Positions 56,767 through 63,904 of a stretch of DNA of 63,904 nt are shown piece after piece. The number at the start of each line of letters is the position of its first letter. Within the stretch, counting starts at the first letter, position 1. Origin of the DNA: Candidatus Accumulibacter aalborgensis (lineage in GTDB: Bacteria; Pseudomonadota; Gammaproteobacteria; Burkholderiales; Rhodocyclaceae); the NCBI RefSeq assembly GCF_900089955.1, contig NZ_FLQX01000116.1:1-63904 (forward strand), in the 5' to 3' direction. A program made the translations under genes and the position numbers. The notes beneath the pieces were generated by a model. It worked only from the letters and a program-made list of their open reading frames with translations, was not told the origin of the DNA and searched no databases.

Positions 56767-57801
56767 TCAACGTCCCCCCGACCAGCAAGCTCGGACGGCC
56801 CAGCGCAGACCATCCCGGGCGCGCAATAGTGGATGGCTGGCAAGTTCGATACATTCCCGCAGCAGAAATACGATGCGGGCGTCAGCACGGGAATGGTCGG
56901 GAACGGGCAGTAGATCGGGATACCAGGACCAGCCCTGCCAAGCCCATGGCGCTACAGCCAACTGCCGTTCCAGGAAATGAAAATAGGCACGGGCAGTGCA
57001 TTCCAGGTCCTCGATAGGCCCAGCGTCCTCCAGGATGAGCCGGTAGCCACCGACGAGGTCCGGATAGAACAGCACGAAGTAGGCTGGAACCTCCGCCTGC
57101 TGGGCCAGCTTCATGACTCCGGTGCCGATGCCGATCTGGCGGCCCATGATCGCCACCGGGGGGATGGCGCTGTCCGGCACGGGATTGTCGCATAGCGCCA
57201 ACACGGTCTGCCCGGCAGCAAATGCGGCGCGAACGCCGGCGACGAGACTGCGCATTTCATCGGTGAACAGGTAACGTCCACCAGAGAACTTCGCCTCGCT
57301 ATCGCCATTGATGATGCGCATGTAAGGTCCGGTGTAGGGAGCAAAAGGAGAGTTTTTCTCGGTGGCGGCGACCGGAAACAGAGGTATTCCGCATTGCCCG
57401 AGGGTCAAAGCCAAGGTGTTCTGGTGAAAGGTGTGGAAAGTGAGCACCAAGCCTCCTTCCCGCTGCATCCGGGCCAGAACGTCCGGCTGGTCAACTGCCA
57501 CTCGCCGCCTGACCCACTCCGGGCTCATGCTCTTGTAGGCAAAAATGTCCGTCGCGAAAAGCCCGTCGCTCGCCTTCCACAGCCCGAACAGGCGCTGGGC
57601 TTCCGCCAGGTTCAGGCCGAGCCCGAGACGAAAAGCCACCAGCAGCTTCGTCCGTTCCCGCCGCTGAGGGCTGAAAGAGCGCCCGAGCAGGCGCGCCAGG
57701 CGTAGCCGCGCGCGCGCTGGCAGCGGCAGACGCGAAAGCAGGTGAGCCAGTTGGAAAAAGCGCCGGCTATCAAGGGCCAGGCGCAACTGCGCCGGACTCA
57801 C
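56767..57801 (-). CDS. LpxL-like lysophospholipid acyltransferase family protein
   Basis: This 344-residue protein resembles the lipid A late acyltransferase (LpxL/HtrB) superfamily. TFHTFHQNTLAL sits where the HX4D/E catalytic motif is expected, with FPVAATEKNSPFAPYTGPYM after it and VPAYFVLFYPDLVGGYRLIL further on. No strong N-terminal membrane anchor is seen. The start is GTG at 57801, overlapping the stop of the ABC ATPase gene as GTGA, so the two are translationally coupled. The link to a polysaccharide exporter suggests an acyl modification of that glycan or its lipid carrier. The substrate is unknown. Confidence 0.7.
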   Translation of the reverse strand: MSPAQLRLALDSRRFFQLAHLLSRLPLPARARLRLARLLGRSFSPQRRERTKLLVAFRLGLGLNLAEAQRLFGLWKASDGLFATDIFAYKSMSPEWVRRRVAVDQPDVLARMQREGGLVLTFHTFHQNTLALTLGQCGIPLFPVAATEKNSPFAPYTGPYMRIINGDSEAKFSGGRYLFTDEMRSLVAGVRAAFAAGQTVLALCDNPVPDSAIPPVAIMGRQIGIGTGVMKLAQQAEVPAYFVLFYPDLVGGYRLILEDAGPIEDLECTARAYFHFLERQLAVAPWAWQGWSWYPDLLPVPDHSRADARIVFLLRECIELASHPLLRARDGLRWAVRACWSGGR

Positions 57802-59021
57802 GGCAGGCTCTGCCAGCGGTGCGGCAGCGACACCAGCCCCTGCTCGAGATGGTCCTGTTCGACAGTGAGCGTTGCCATGTGCTCGAGGCCTTCGTACACA
57901 TGGATACCCCGTTCGCACATCAGGTAGGCTGATATGGTGTACTTGCCCTTGAGCAGCGGCAGGTTCGGGTAGGTCAGCGTCGCCACACCATCCCCATCAG
58001 CGCGACGTGTCAGCGCCACGCCATCCATCCAGTTGCCGGTGCTGGTCAGGATGCGACCGTCTGCGGGGTAGATGGCCACCGCCAGATTGGGCATCGGCAG
58101 CGCCGGGTCGGAATGGTATTCCAGCTTGATCTCCAACTGACTGTGGCCGCTGCGAGCGTTCAGATCGAGTCCCTCGACGCCGTCGCAGCTCACCGTGATG
58201 GCGCTGAATGCCGCATGCCCTCGCACGCCGATTCCCAGCGCCGCTGCGGAGGGGTTCGCCGTGTCGGCATGAATCTGCGTGTTCAGCCACGAATCATATT
58301 CGGCGATCACGCCGGAGGAAGGGCCGGAGGCCCGGACCTCGCCCTTGTGCAGCCACAGCGCCTTGTTGCACAGTGCTTCGACCTGGAACAGCGAGTGCGA
58401 GCAGAAGAGAATCGTCACGCCGCGCTCGCGCAAGGCCATGATGCGATCGAAAGACTTGCGGGCAAATTGCCCGTCACCGACAGCGATCGCTTCGTCGATC
58501 ACCAGGATGTCGGGTTCGATGCTCGCGGCGATGGCAAAGGCCAGCCGAACGTACATGCCACTCGAATAGGTGCGTACCGGTTGGTCGATGAAATCGCCAA
58601 TGTCAGCAAAGCTAATGATGGCTGCCAGCCGTTCGATGATTTCCTCGCGACCCAGACCGAGAACCGAAGCATTGAGGAAAATGTTCTCGCGGCCGGTAAA
58701 GTCCATGCTGAAACCAGCGCCGAGTTCAAGCAGCGGCGCGATGCGCCCGCTGATGTCGATCGTCCCGGTGCTCGCCGTCAACGTTCCGCAGATGAGCTGC
58801 AGAAGCGTCGATTTGCCGGCGCCGTTCGGGCCGATCACGCCCACCGATTCGCCGCGGGCAATGTCCAGATCGACGCCGCGCAAGGCGTGGAAAACCTGCA
58901 CCCCGGCCGGATTGGGCCGGATCATCTGCCACAGGCGAGCGCGCGGGCTGCCATAGATCTGATAGGACTTGCCCAGGTTGCGGGCGGCGATCGCCAGTGT
59001 GGACAAGGGCTCAGACGACAT
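57798..59021 (-). CDS. wzt: ABC transporter ATPase for polysaccharide export, Wzt-like
   Basis: This 407-residue protein couples ATP hydrolysis to export of a lipid-linked glycan with the adjacent permease. The ATPase part has Walker A GPNGAGKSTLL, the signature YSSGMYVRLAFAIAA, Walker B ILVIDEAIAVGD and the switch His in FCSHSLFQVEALC. The extra C-terminal domain from about residue 255 (beta-rich, with YPADGRILTSTGNWMDG) matches the carbohydrate-recognition domain of Wzt proteins that read the glycan end. ATG at 59021 lies 11 bases inside the permease gene. Confidence 0.9.
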   Translation of the reverse strand: MSSEPLSTLAIAARNLGKSYQIYGSPRARLWQMIRPNPAGVQVFHALRGVDLDIARGESVGVIGPNGAGKSTLLQLICGTLTASTGTIDISGRIAPLLELGAGFSMDFTGRENIFLNASVLGLGREEIIERLAAIISFADIGDFIDQPVRTYSSGMYVRLAFAIAASIEPDILVIDEAIAVGDGQFARKSFDRIMALRERGVTILFCSHSLFQVEALCNKALWLHKGEVRASGPSSGVIAEYDSWLNTQIHADTANPSAAALGIGVRGHAAFSAITVSCDGVEGLDLNARSGHSQLEIKLEYHSDPALPMPNLAVAIYPADGRILTSTGNWMDGVALTRRADGDGVATLTYPNLPLLKGKYTISAYLMCERGIHVYEGLEHMATLTVEQDHLEQGLVSLPHRWQSLP

Positions 59022-59820
59022 CGGCGAACCCGCTGCGCAGCCGCCGGAAAACGCTTGCCCCAAAGATGGCCAAAAGGATGCAGGCGCCCATTTCGACGAG
59101 CCACGGACCCATGTCGGGCCATTGGCCGGAGAAGATCGCCGCCCGACTCTGTTCGATGATCAGGGCCAGTGGATTCAGGTAGGCAAACCCCCGCACTCTT
59201 TCCGGCAGGGCGCTGATCGGGTAGAAGACCGGGCTGAGAAACTGCAGCAGTGCGACGGCAAGGCCGAGCACCTGCCCGAGGTCACGCAGATAGACGCCCA
59301 CGGCCGACAGCAGCCAACCCAGCCCAAGCAACAGCGGCAGCAGCGGCAGCCAGATCAGCGGCAGCGCCAGCCAGGCCGGGGCGAGCGGGATGCCCATCGC
59401 CAGGCAGACGCACATGAGTAGCGCCAACGCCAGCAGGGCCTGAAAAAGCGCCGCAATCAGGCTGACCCAACTCAGAATTTCGGTCGGGAAACGCACTTTC
59501 TTCACCAGGTTGGGCTGTTCGAGAATGAGGCTCGGCGCGCGCAGGACGCATTCCGAAAACAGGCCGAAAACGACCATCCCAGCAAACAGGCGCAGCCCAA
59601 AATCGACGCTGCCGGTGCTGCCTACCCAGTTCATTCTGAAGACATAGCGAAAAACAAAGGTATAGACGGTGATCTGCAGCAGCGGATTGATGAAGGTCCA
59701 GCCAATGCCGAGCAGCGAACCGCGGTAACGGGCTTCCACCTGTCTTTGCACGAACTGGCGCAGCAGCCAAGTCTGTCGCCAGGGAAAAAGGTACGAGACG
59801 ATCGAGTCGGGAGGAAGCAT
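59011..59820 (-). CDS. wzm: ABC-2 type polysaccharide export permease, Wzm-like
   Basis: This 269-residue integral membrane protein has about six helices. The N-terminal segment, FVQRQVEARYRGSLLGIGWT followed by FINPLLQITVYTFVF, is the family's hallmark. The signature of ABC-2 permeases appears in FLSPVFYPISALPERVRGFA and YLNPLALIIEQSR. It should form the channel with the downstream Wzt-like ATPase for O-antigen or capsule export. It is the first gene of a coupled trio (permease, ATPase, LpxL-like), which is followed by the acyltransferase 3. Confidence 0.9.
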   Translation of the reverse strand: MLPPDSIVSYLFPWRQTWLLRQFVQRQVEARYRGSLLGIGWTFINPLLQITVYTFVFRYVFRMNWVGSTGSVDFGLRLFAGMVVFGLFSECVLRAPSLILEQPNLVKKVRFPTEILSWVSLIAALFQALLALALLMCVCLAMGIPLAPAWLALPLIWLPLLPLLLGLGWLLSAVGVYLRDLGQVLGLAVALLQFLSPVFYPISALPERVRGFAYLNPLALIIEQSRAAIFSGQWPDMGPWLVEMGACILLAIFGASVFRRLRSGFADVV

Positions 59821-60070
59821 GCCGGCATTGTACCAAACACCGCCGGCCGAGAGCGGCAGATCGCCTTCTGCCCTTTTGAGTTGACCCTGGGAGGCCCAAC
59901 AGCGTCGAGCAAGCGGATAGTCCGGGGCCGCCGGTCACGATCGATGCGGGAATCCAGGGCCAGCGCGGCCCGGCCGAAGTTGGCACGCAGGAAACGGCGA
60001 TCAGTGCCGTCGATTATTGGGCTTCGCACGCTCAGCCCAAGCTACGGGCTGGCCGTTGTCGGCCGACCCT

Positions 60071-61600
60071 TCAGGCGATAGCCAATGCCCGCAGGATCGG
60101 TAGCCGTTTTTCGGCGAAAAGCGTCGCCTGAGCTGTGAGTTCAGCCACGTTTTCTTCGAGCGTTTCCAATGGCTTCCCTTCCTTGAGTAGACGTTGTCCT
60201 TGGTCCGCCAGCAGGCTCCAGGCGAAGGCAGCCCATTCAGCAGGATGCTGCCTCCCCTCGCTGCGGGCCAGCAGGAACAGTTGATCAAAGCGCCCGACGG
60301 CATAGCCACCCCCGCTGACCGGACTCGCAAGACAGGAGATCTCACCGCCACCTCGTGCTTGCTGGAGCAGATGACGGTTGAGGCGGTCAGTCGCTTTTCT
60401 GGCCATGCTATGCTCATCCTGGACCATAATGAGGTGTCCGGCCCCGACGAGGACAATGACCGCCTGGCAAACCTGGGCAAAGGTAGTACCTTTCCCGTTC
60501 ACTGCGTCAAAAATCTGCTGCAAGGTCTGCGGACGGTGGTCTGCGAGCCGGTCGATAATGGGCGCATAAATGGGCTCGCTCAGTTCTGCCTCGCCCAAAG
60601 CGCCAGCCACTTTCAGCGGGACGTCCGTCCGATGGTTGACCAGGAGTACCCTGACGGCGCGCATCGCCTCGGATTGCGCGAGGGGGTTCAGACGACGTGC
60701 GCCCTTGACCCAGTAATCGCGCCGAAATTGCTGGTTGACCATGAAGTCGCGCACCGTCTCGCGAAATACGGCATCCGGGATCTCGTTGAGGAAAGCATGC
60801 TGCTCAGCGGTCACGTTCAGTACCGGGAGATGGTCCAGGTAAAAGGCGGAGCAGGCGTAGCTGAGCTTGGCAGGCACGAGCCATTCGGCCATGGTCGAGA
60901 AATGCATCGGGAGCCAGTCCCGGTTGAAATACTCGTGGGCCACGTAATGGCGATTCTGGTCCTTCAGACGCTTCACGCGATCGACTACCGCCGGATTGGC
61001 GCGGATGTAGCTCGGATCGGTGGCCAGGAGTTTTTCTGCAAAGTCTACCGCGCCGTCGATCCGGTGGATGATGCCGCTTCCTTCGGAACCGATGACTGCG
61101 GAGTGCCTGGTGAGCAAGTGGCGCATGGGCGCAAAAGCCGCCCACCCGGGCTGGGTATTGTAGCCGATATAGAGCACGCCCCCCACTTTGAGCTTGCGGC
61201 GGACGAAGTCGACAATGATGTGGCGATTCTGATCCGAGATCCAGCTCCAGATTCCGTGCAGGCCGATGAAATCGAAGTCTGGCAGATCAGCGCGAGTGCA
61301 GAATTCGTCGAAGGCCTGGTCGAAGAGCTGGGCGCCAGAGCCGGACGCCTCGGCCAGTTCCTGCGCAAAGCCTGCTTGTGCCGGACTGAAATCAGTGCCG
61401 TACCAGCGCGTCACAGAAGCGGCGGCATGTACATTGGCGCTCAAACCCTGGCCAAAGCCAAGTTCGCAGGCGGTCCCGAATTCAGGAAAGTGCAGTCCGG
61501 CAGTGAGAAAAGCGAGCTTGACTCGCCATGGGTTGAGTTCAGGGTAATAGCCGTAGGTGTAGCCGATATCGGCCACGTAGCCGGCAGTCCAGTCGCTCAT
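60071..61600 (-). CDS. SAM-dependent methyltransferase with regulatory domain
   Basis: This 509-residue protein starts with a class I methyltransferase domain. Motif I is ACELGFGQGLS, preceded by GYTYGYYPELNPWRVKLAFL, and FDFIGLHGIWSWIS follows. From about residue 225 comes the methyltransferase regulatory domain (LPMHFSTMAEWLVPAKLSYA) found in a group of putative lysine or sugar methyltransferases. ATG at 61600 was chosen because AGGAGT lies 5 nt upstream. It lies 250 bp from the exporter genes, and that gap holds no gene. A role in modifying a surface glycan is inferred from context only. Confidence 0.82.
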   Translation of the reverse strand: MSDWTAGYVADIGYTYGYYPELNPWRVKLAFLTAGLHFPEFGTACELGFGQGLSANVHAAASVTRWYGTDFSPAQAGFAQELAEASGSGAQLFDQAFDEFCTRADLPDFDFIGLHGIWSWISDQNRHIIVDFVRRKLKVGGVLYIGYNTQPGWAAFAPMRHLLTRHSAVIGSEGSGIIHRIDGAVDFAEKLLATDPSYIRANPAVVDRVKRLKDQNRHYVAHEYFNRDWLPMHFSTMAEWLVPAKLSYACSAFYLDHLPVLNVTAEQHAFLNEIPDAVFRETVRDFMVNQQFRRDYWVKGARRLNPLAQSEAMRAVRVLLVNHRTDVPLKVAGALGEAELSEPIYAPIIDRLADHRPQTLQQIFDAVNGKGTTFAQVCQAVIVLVGAGHLIMVQDEHSMARKATDRLNRHLLQQARGGGEISCLASPVSGGGYAVGRFDQLFLLARSEGRQHPAEWAAFAWSLLADQGQRLLKEGKPLETLEENVAELTAQATLFAEKRLPILRALAIA

Positions 61601-61616
61601 GAGCACTCCTTATATT

Positions 61617-61640
61617 AATAGGGTCTGACCCCTTATTGCA
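61617..61640. repeat. GGGTCTGACCC palindrome, copy 1
   Basis: AATAGGGTCTGACCCCTTA followed by TTGCA lies between the methyltransferase and glycosyltransferase genes. An almost identical direct copy is at 63083-63105, so the two bracket the glycosyltransferase gene. Confidence 0.7.
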
Positions 61641-61654
61641 TTCCTGTGCGCGAG

Positions 61655-62974
61655 TCACTGCGCGCGATCGGAAATTCCCAGTGCCCATCGATCATCCAAC
61701 CCATGCCTGTGCCACTGGCGCACGGCAGCTCCAGCATCCTTGTCGCCCGCCTGCCGGTCTACCAAAGGCTGCAAAGCCTGCAGCAAACGCTGCGTGCTGA
61801 GGTTCAATGGGTGGCGTGTGCGCCCCACACGCAGCGCCCGTGCGGCCAGTTCGGCGTATTGCGCTTCGTCGTCATATAGCACTTCAATGCGCTGCAACAG
61901 CGGCTCCAGCGCTTCGTCGGGCGGTACGCCGGTGTAGGGCTCTTCATAGTAGCCCGCACCGAGCTTGAGGATGATGCCGCCGTCTTGCACCATCTCGGGC
62001 ATACCACCCCGGTCGGTGCAAATGGCGGGTATACCGTTGAGCATGGCCTCGGCCAAAACCCGGCCCGAACTCTCCCACCATAGACTGGGAGCCACCAGTA
62101 GACGTGCCCGGCCATACACCGGCCGCATGTCATTGGTGTTGGGAGTGGCCACCACGTTGGTCAGCATCTCACGCGGCTGGCCCATGGCGGCTGAAACGGA
62201 GCGCAGGATGTCGCTCCACTTGCCGCGCGACTCCACCACTTCAAATACGATGTCAGGGCGGCGCTTCTCCAGCAGCATGGCTAGCCTGATGACCACGGCC
62301 ACACCCTTTGCAAGTATGGGATTGATAAACAAAATGCGTTCCCGGGTGTGCTCTGACGCAAGCACCCGCGCCGGGTCAATAAATGCCCCCACAGGCCTTG
62401 GCGCAACACCCAGGCGACGGGTATACATATCCGCCGTAGCCTGCGAATCAGTCAGGACCAGGTCAACATCACGGCACCAGCGCGCTTGCGTGTAATTGCC
62501 GTTAGCCAAGTAAAACACCGCAGGAATTTCCCTTGCCCGCGCTTCACATGCGATGAGCAAATCAAACGGCTGCCCGCCGTAATAAAACACTACGTCGGGC
62601 TTGCACGTCGCCAAGGCCTGCTGGTAGAGCGAAAACCACGCCCACTCCTCGAACGAGGTCATTTGCTCACGCCGGGTGCTGGTGGTCGCAAAAAGCTTGT
62701 GCTCCAGCGCGCCGTCTTTCAGTGACACCAAGCCACCTCGGCTGGCCTGCACATCAGCCCATGCGCCCTGCAGACCCGCCGTGCCCCTATCATGATCAAA
62801 CACCGTTGCACCCAGGATGGAGACGTCATACCCGCGGTGCGCGAGTTGACGCAACATTTCCCGCACCGCGATGGAGGCGCCGCTGGAGGTATCCAACAGG
62901 CAATACACACTGGCCCACAGCAGGCGCGGTTTGCGCAAGTTCAGAGAGGATACTTGTATGCCATTAGCATTCAT
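61655..62974 (-). CDS. glycosyltransferase, GT4-like
   Basis: This protein of about 439 residues has two Rossmann-like halves. The N-terminal half contains LLDTSSGASIAVREMLRQLA, the acceptor-side glycine-rich loop of GT-B enzymes. The C-terminal half contains RARLLVAPSLWWESSGRVLA followed by EAMLNGIPAICTDRGGMPEM, the E-x7-E donor-binding signature. It should transfer an activated sugar during glycan synthesis in the cytoplasm. The start is uncertain: ATG at 62974 or 62998, neither with a strong Shine-Dalgarno. The gene is flanked by direct copies of a short palindrome and may be a transferred cassette. Confidence 0.85.
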   Translation of the reverse strand: MNANGIQVSSLNLRKPRLLWASVYCLLDTSSGASIAVREMLRQLAHRGYDVSILGATVFDHDRGTAGLQGAWADVQASRGGLVSLKDGALEHKLFATTSTRREQMTSFEEWAWFSLYQQALATCKPDVVFYYGGQPFDLLIACEARAREIPAVFYLANGNYTQARWCRDVDLVLTDSQATADMYTRRLGVAPRPVGAFIDPARVLASEHTRERILFINPILAKGVAVVIRLAMLLEKRRPDIVFEVVESRGKWSDILRSVSAAMGQPREMLTNVVATPNTNDMRPVYGRARLLVAPSLWWESSGRVLAEAMLNGIPAICTDRGGMPEMVQDGGIILKLGAGYYEEPYTGVPPDEALEPLLQRIEVLYDDEAQYAELAARALRVGRTRHPLNLSTQRLLQALQPLVDRQAGDKDAGAAVRQWHRHGLDDRWALGISDRAQ

Positions 62975-63082
62975 ACGGGACCCGCACGCCTGGTTCATTA
63001 AAAAAATGCATCTCTTGAACCACTGAGGCAAGATGTCATCGCGCCATATGGCTTATCACTGTCGTTGATCGCAACGACTGTC

Positions 63083-63105
63083 AATGGGGTCTGACCCCTT
63101 TTGCA
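63083..63105. repeat. GGGTCTGACCC palindrome, copy 2
   Basis: AATGGGGTCTGACCCCTT followed by TTGCA repeats the sequence at 61617-61640 in the same orientation, differing by one substitution and one missing base. It lies between the glycosyltransferase start and the antitoxin gene. Confidence 0.7.
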
Positions 63106-63120
63106 CCCTGTCGCACCCTT

Positions 63121-63354
63121 TTACGCAGACCCCTTTTTACGCACCTGAGCATCAAGCCGATCTAGAATCGACAGGGCTTGGCTAACGTCACCTGTAGCCG
63201 CCAGTGTTCGGAAATGATTTTCAGTGTCCCACGCCGCCAAAGCATAAGCACTTAGCTCTTCTACTAGCTTGTTCATGCTAAGCCCCCGGCTACGCGCCAG
63301 GGATCTAAGCCTCTCGGTGGTGTCGTCCGGAAGCCTAATCGTCAAGGTACTCAT
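63121..63354 (-). CDS. ribbon-helix-helix antitoxin
   Basis: This 77-residue protein begins MSTLTIRLPDDTTERLRSLA followed by RSRGLSMNKLVEEL, a typical ribbon-helix-helix DNA-binding domain, and ends in a helical, basic C-terminal part likely to bind the toxin. ATG at 63354 overlaps the toxin stop (ATGA), and GGAGGA sits about 6 nt upstream, which favours this start over ATG 63360. The antitoxin follows the toxin, the reverse of the common order. It likely autoregulates through the palindrome in front of the toxin. Confidence 0.82.
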   Translation of the reverse strand: MSTLTIRLPDDTTERLRSLARSRGLSMNKLVEELSAYALAAWDTENHFRTLAATGDVSQALSILDRLDAQVRKKGSA

Positions 63355-63770
63355 CTCCATTCCTCCATACATTGCGCAGGTGTTAATACGCGCAGACTAC
63401 CGAGCCATAATTCGCCTCGTCCTACATCGCGTACATTATGCGTAACGATCACCTCAGCTCCGCCTGCCAGGGCAAGTTCGATCAGGTGATTGTCTGCCTC
63501 GTCAGGCAAGTTAGGGCGCCAGCCGTAATAGACCGTCACCCATCGCCCAAGCTTGGCCAACGCAGCCAACACTTGTAATCGCTCGGCGGGTGTTGTGGCG
63601 TCACCCCAAACCGGCCGTCCAAGCAAGTCCTGATATTCCAGCCATAGTGCATTACCGAACATCGGTTGGACACCTCCCGCCAACGCCCGGCGCAATACCT
63701 CACGTGACGCCCCCCCTGCGGAACGTAAGCCAGCAACAAAAACGTTGGTGTCGATAACAATCGGAATCAT
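63351..63770 (-). CDS. PIN-domain toxin of a toxin-first pair
   Basis: This 139-residue protein belongs to the PIN toxin type annotated as putative toxin-antitoxin system toxin component. MIPIVIDTNVFVAGLRSAGG holds the first catalytic Asp, NALWLEYQDLLGR the conserved Glu, LPDEADNHLIELAL the next acidic cluster and VIVTHNVRDV the last segment. It should cleave RNA when free of the antitoxin. Its gene precedes the antitoxin gene with a 4 nt overlap. A perfect palindrome starts 3 bp upstream of its ATG. Confidence 0.85.
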   Translation of the reverse strand: MIPIVIDTNVFVAGLRSAGGASREVLRRALAGGVQPMFGNALWLEYQDLLGRPVWGDATTPAERLQVLAALAKLGRWVTVYYGWRPNLPDEADNHLIELALAGGAEVIVTHNVRDVGRGELWLGSLRVLTPAQCMEEWR

Positions 63771-63772
63771 AG

Positions 63773-63792
63773 TGACAGCATATACGCTGTCA
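63773..63792. promoter_or_regulatory. candidate operator of the PIN/RHH toxin-antitoxin pair
   Basis: A perfect inverted repeat, TGACAGC-ATATAC-GCTGTCA, lies immediately upstream of the toxin start codon. Its size and position fit a ribbon-helix-helix dimer-of-dimers binding site that would block transcription or translation of the pair. Confidence 0.65.
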
Positions 63793-63848
63793 CCTAATTT
63801 TGCAACTGCTGTCGGACGCCGGGAAGATCAAATTCTGGAAGGCAGCGC

Positions 63849-63881
63849 AATGGAAAAACCCCGCCTCCTTGTGAGAGACGG
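63849..63881 (-). terminator. intrinsic terminator of a gene beyond the right edge
   Basis: On the minus strand GACCCCGTCTCTC and GAGGCGGGG form an imperfect GC-rich stem around ACAAG, followed by TTTTT. No gene inside the window ends here, so it probably serves a minus-strand gene outside. Confidence 0.5.
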
Positions 63882-63904
63882 GGTCTTGAGCTTAGTGTGG
63901 TGTC

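Noticed and set aside
59821-60070. Gene in the 250 bp gap between the ABC permease and the methyltransferase gene
   Set aside because: Only antisense or low-quality frames occur; a small CAGCCC/GGGCTG hairpin near 60036-60054 has no T-run and was not called a terminator.
1-63904. CRISPR arrays, tRNA or rRNA genes
   Set aside because: No regularly spaced direct repeats and no cloverleaf or rRNA signatures were seen; the repeats present are palindromic and dispersed.

Overview
The window is high-GC DNA that looks betaproteobacterial, of the Rhodocyclales / Candidatus Accumulibacter kind. This is an inference from GC content, the metH, murB, plsB and pilBCD gene types, the fmdB-DUF502-aspS-nudB order, and short palindromic repeats of the ATTCCC-N8-GGGAAT type. 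No rRNA, tRNA or CRISPR array was recognised.

Positions 1-21213 form a defence island. After a transposase tail, an unknown gene and a VapBC-type toxin-antitoxin pair comes a long co-directional minus-strand operon. It reads XRE regulator, pglW, DUF559 nuclease, pglX, a small unknown gene, a separate PglX C-terminal domain (DUF7008-like), a three-gene module (HEPN-like protein, KGGVGR-type ParA/MinD ATPase, P-loop ATPase), pglY and pglZ. This is a type 2 BREX (phage growth limitation) system. Its methyltransferase is split by repeat elements and a small gene, and a three-gene ATPase module is embedded with 1-4 nt overlaps or a 2 nt gap inside it. No BrxHI or BrxD gene is visible. The junctions suggest that the whole set is made from coupled transcripts.

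Positions 21430-30052 are mostly housekeeping genes: an FKBP isomerase, an RluF-like pseudouridine synthase, MurB, B12-dependent methionine synthase, a TerC-family membrane protein and a lytic transglycosylase. The metH leader is complete: a sigma-70 promoter, a SAM-II-type riboswitch aptamer and an intrinsic terminator. A 201 bp MITE-like element with 9 bp target duplications lies just upstream of the terC-family gene.

Positions 30109-37695 hold a very large exonuclease-RecQ-UvrD fusion helicase gene, cut in two by a 2428 bp insertion sequence with perfect 16 bp ends and a 5 bp target duplication.

Positions 37767-52685 are again core genes: plsB, an EF-G-like GTPase, a malic enzyme with a phosphotransacetylase-like domain, the type IV pilus genes pilB-pilC-pilD, a zinc-ribbon regulator, a DUF502 membrane protein, aspS, an orphan barstar and nudB. 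Positions 52648-54843 hold a bufferin-type metal-stress operon (bufA-bufB-bufC plus a Cys-rich CWC protein). A Crp/Fnr regulator follows.

Positions 55782-63031 form a surface polysaccharide/lipid region: an acyltransferase 3, an LpxL-like acyltransferase translationally coupled to a Wzm/Wzt-type ABC exporter, a methyltransferase with a regulatory domain, and a glycosyltransferase bracketed by direct copies of a short palindrome. The window ends with a PIN-toxin/RHH-antitoxin pair in toxin-first order, with a perfect 20 bp palindrome in front of it, and a terminator for a gene beyond the right edge.
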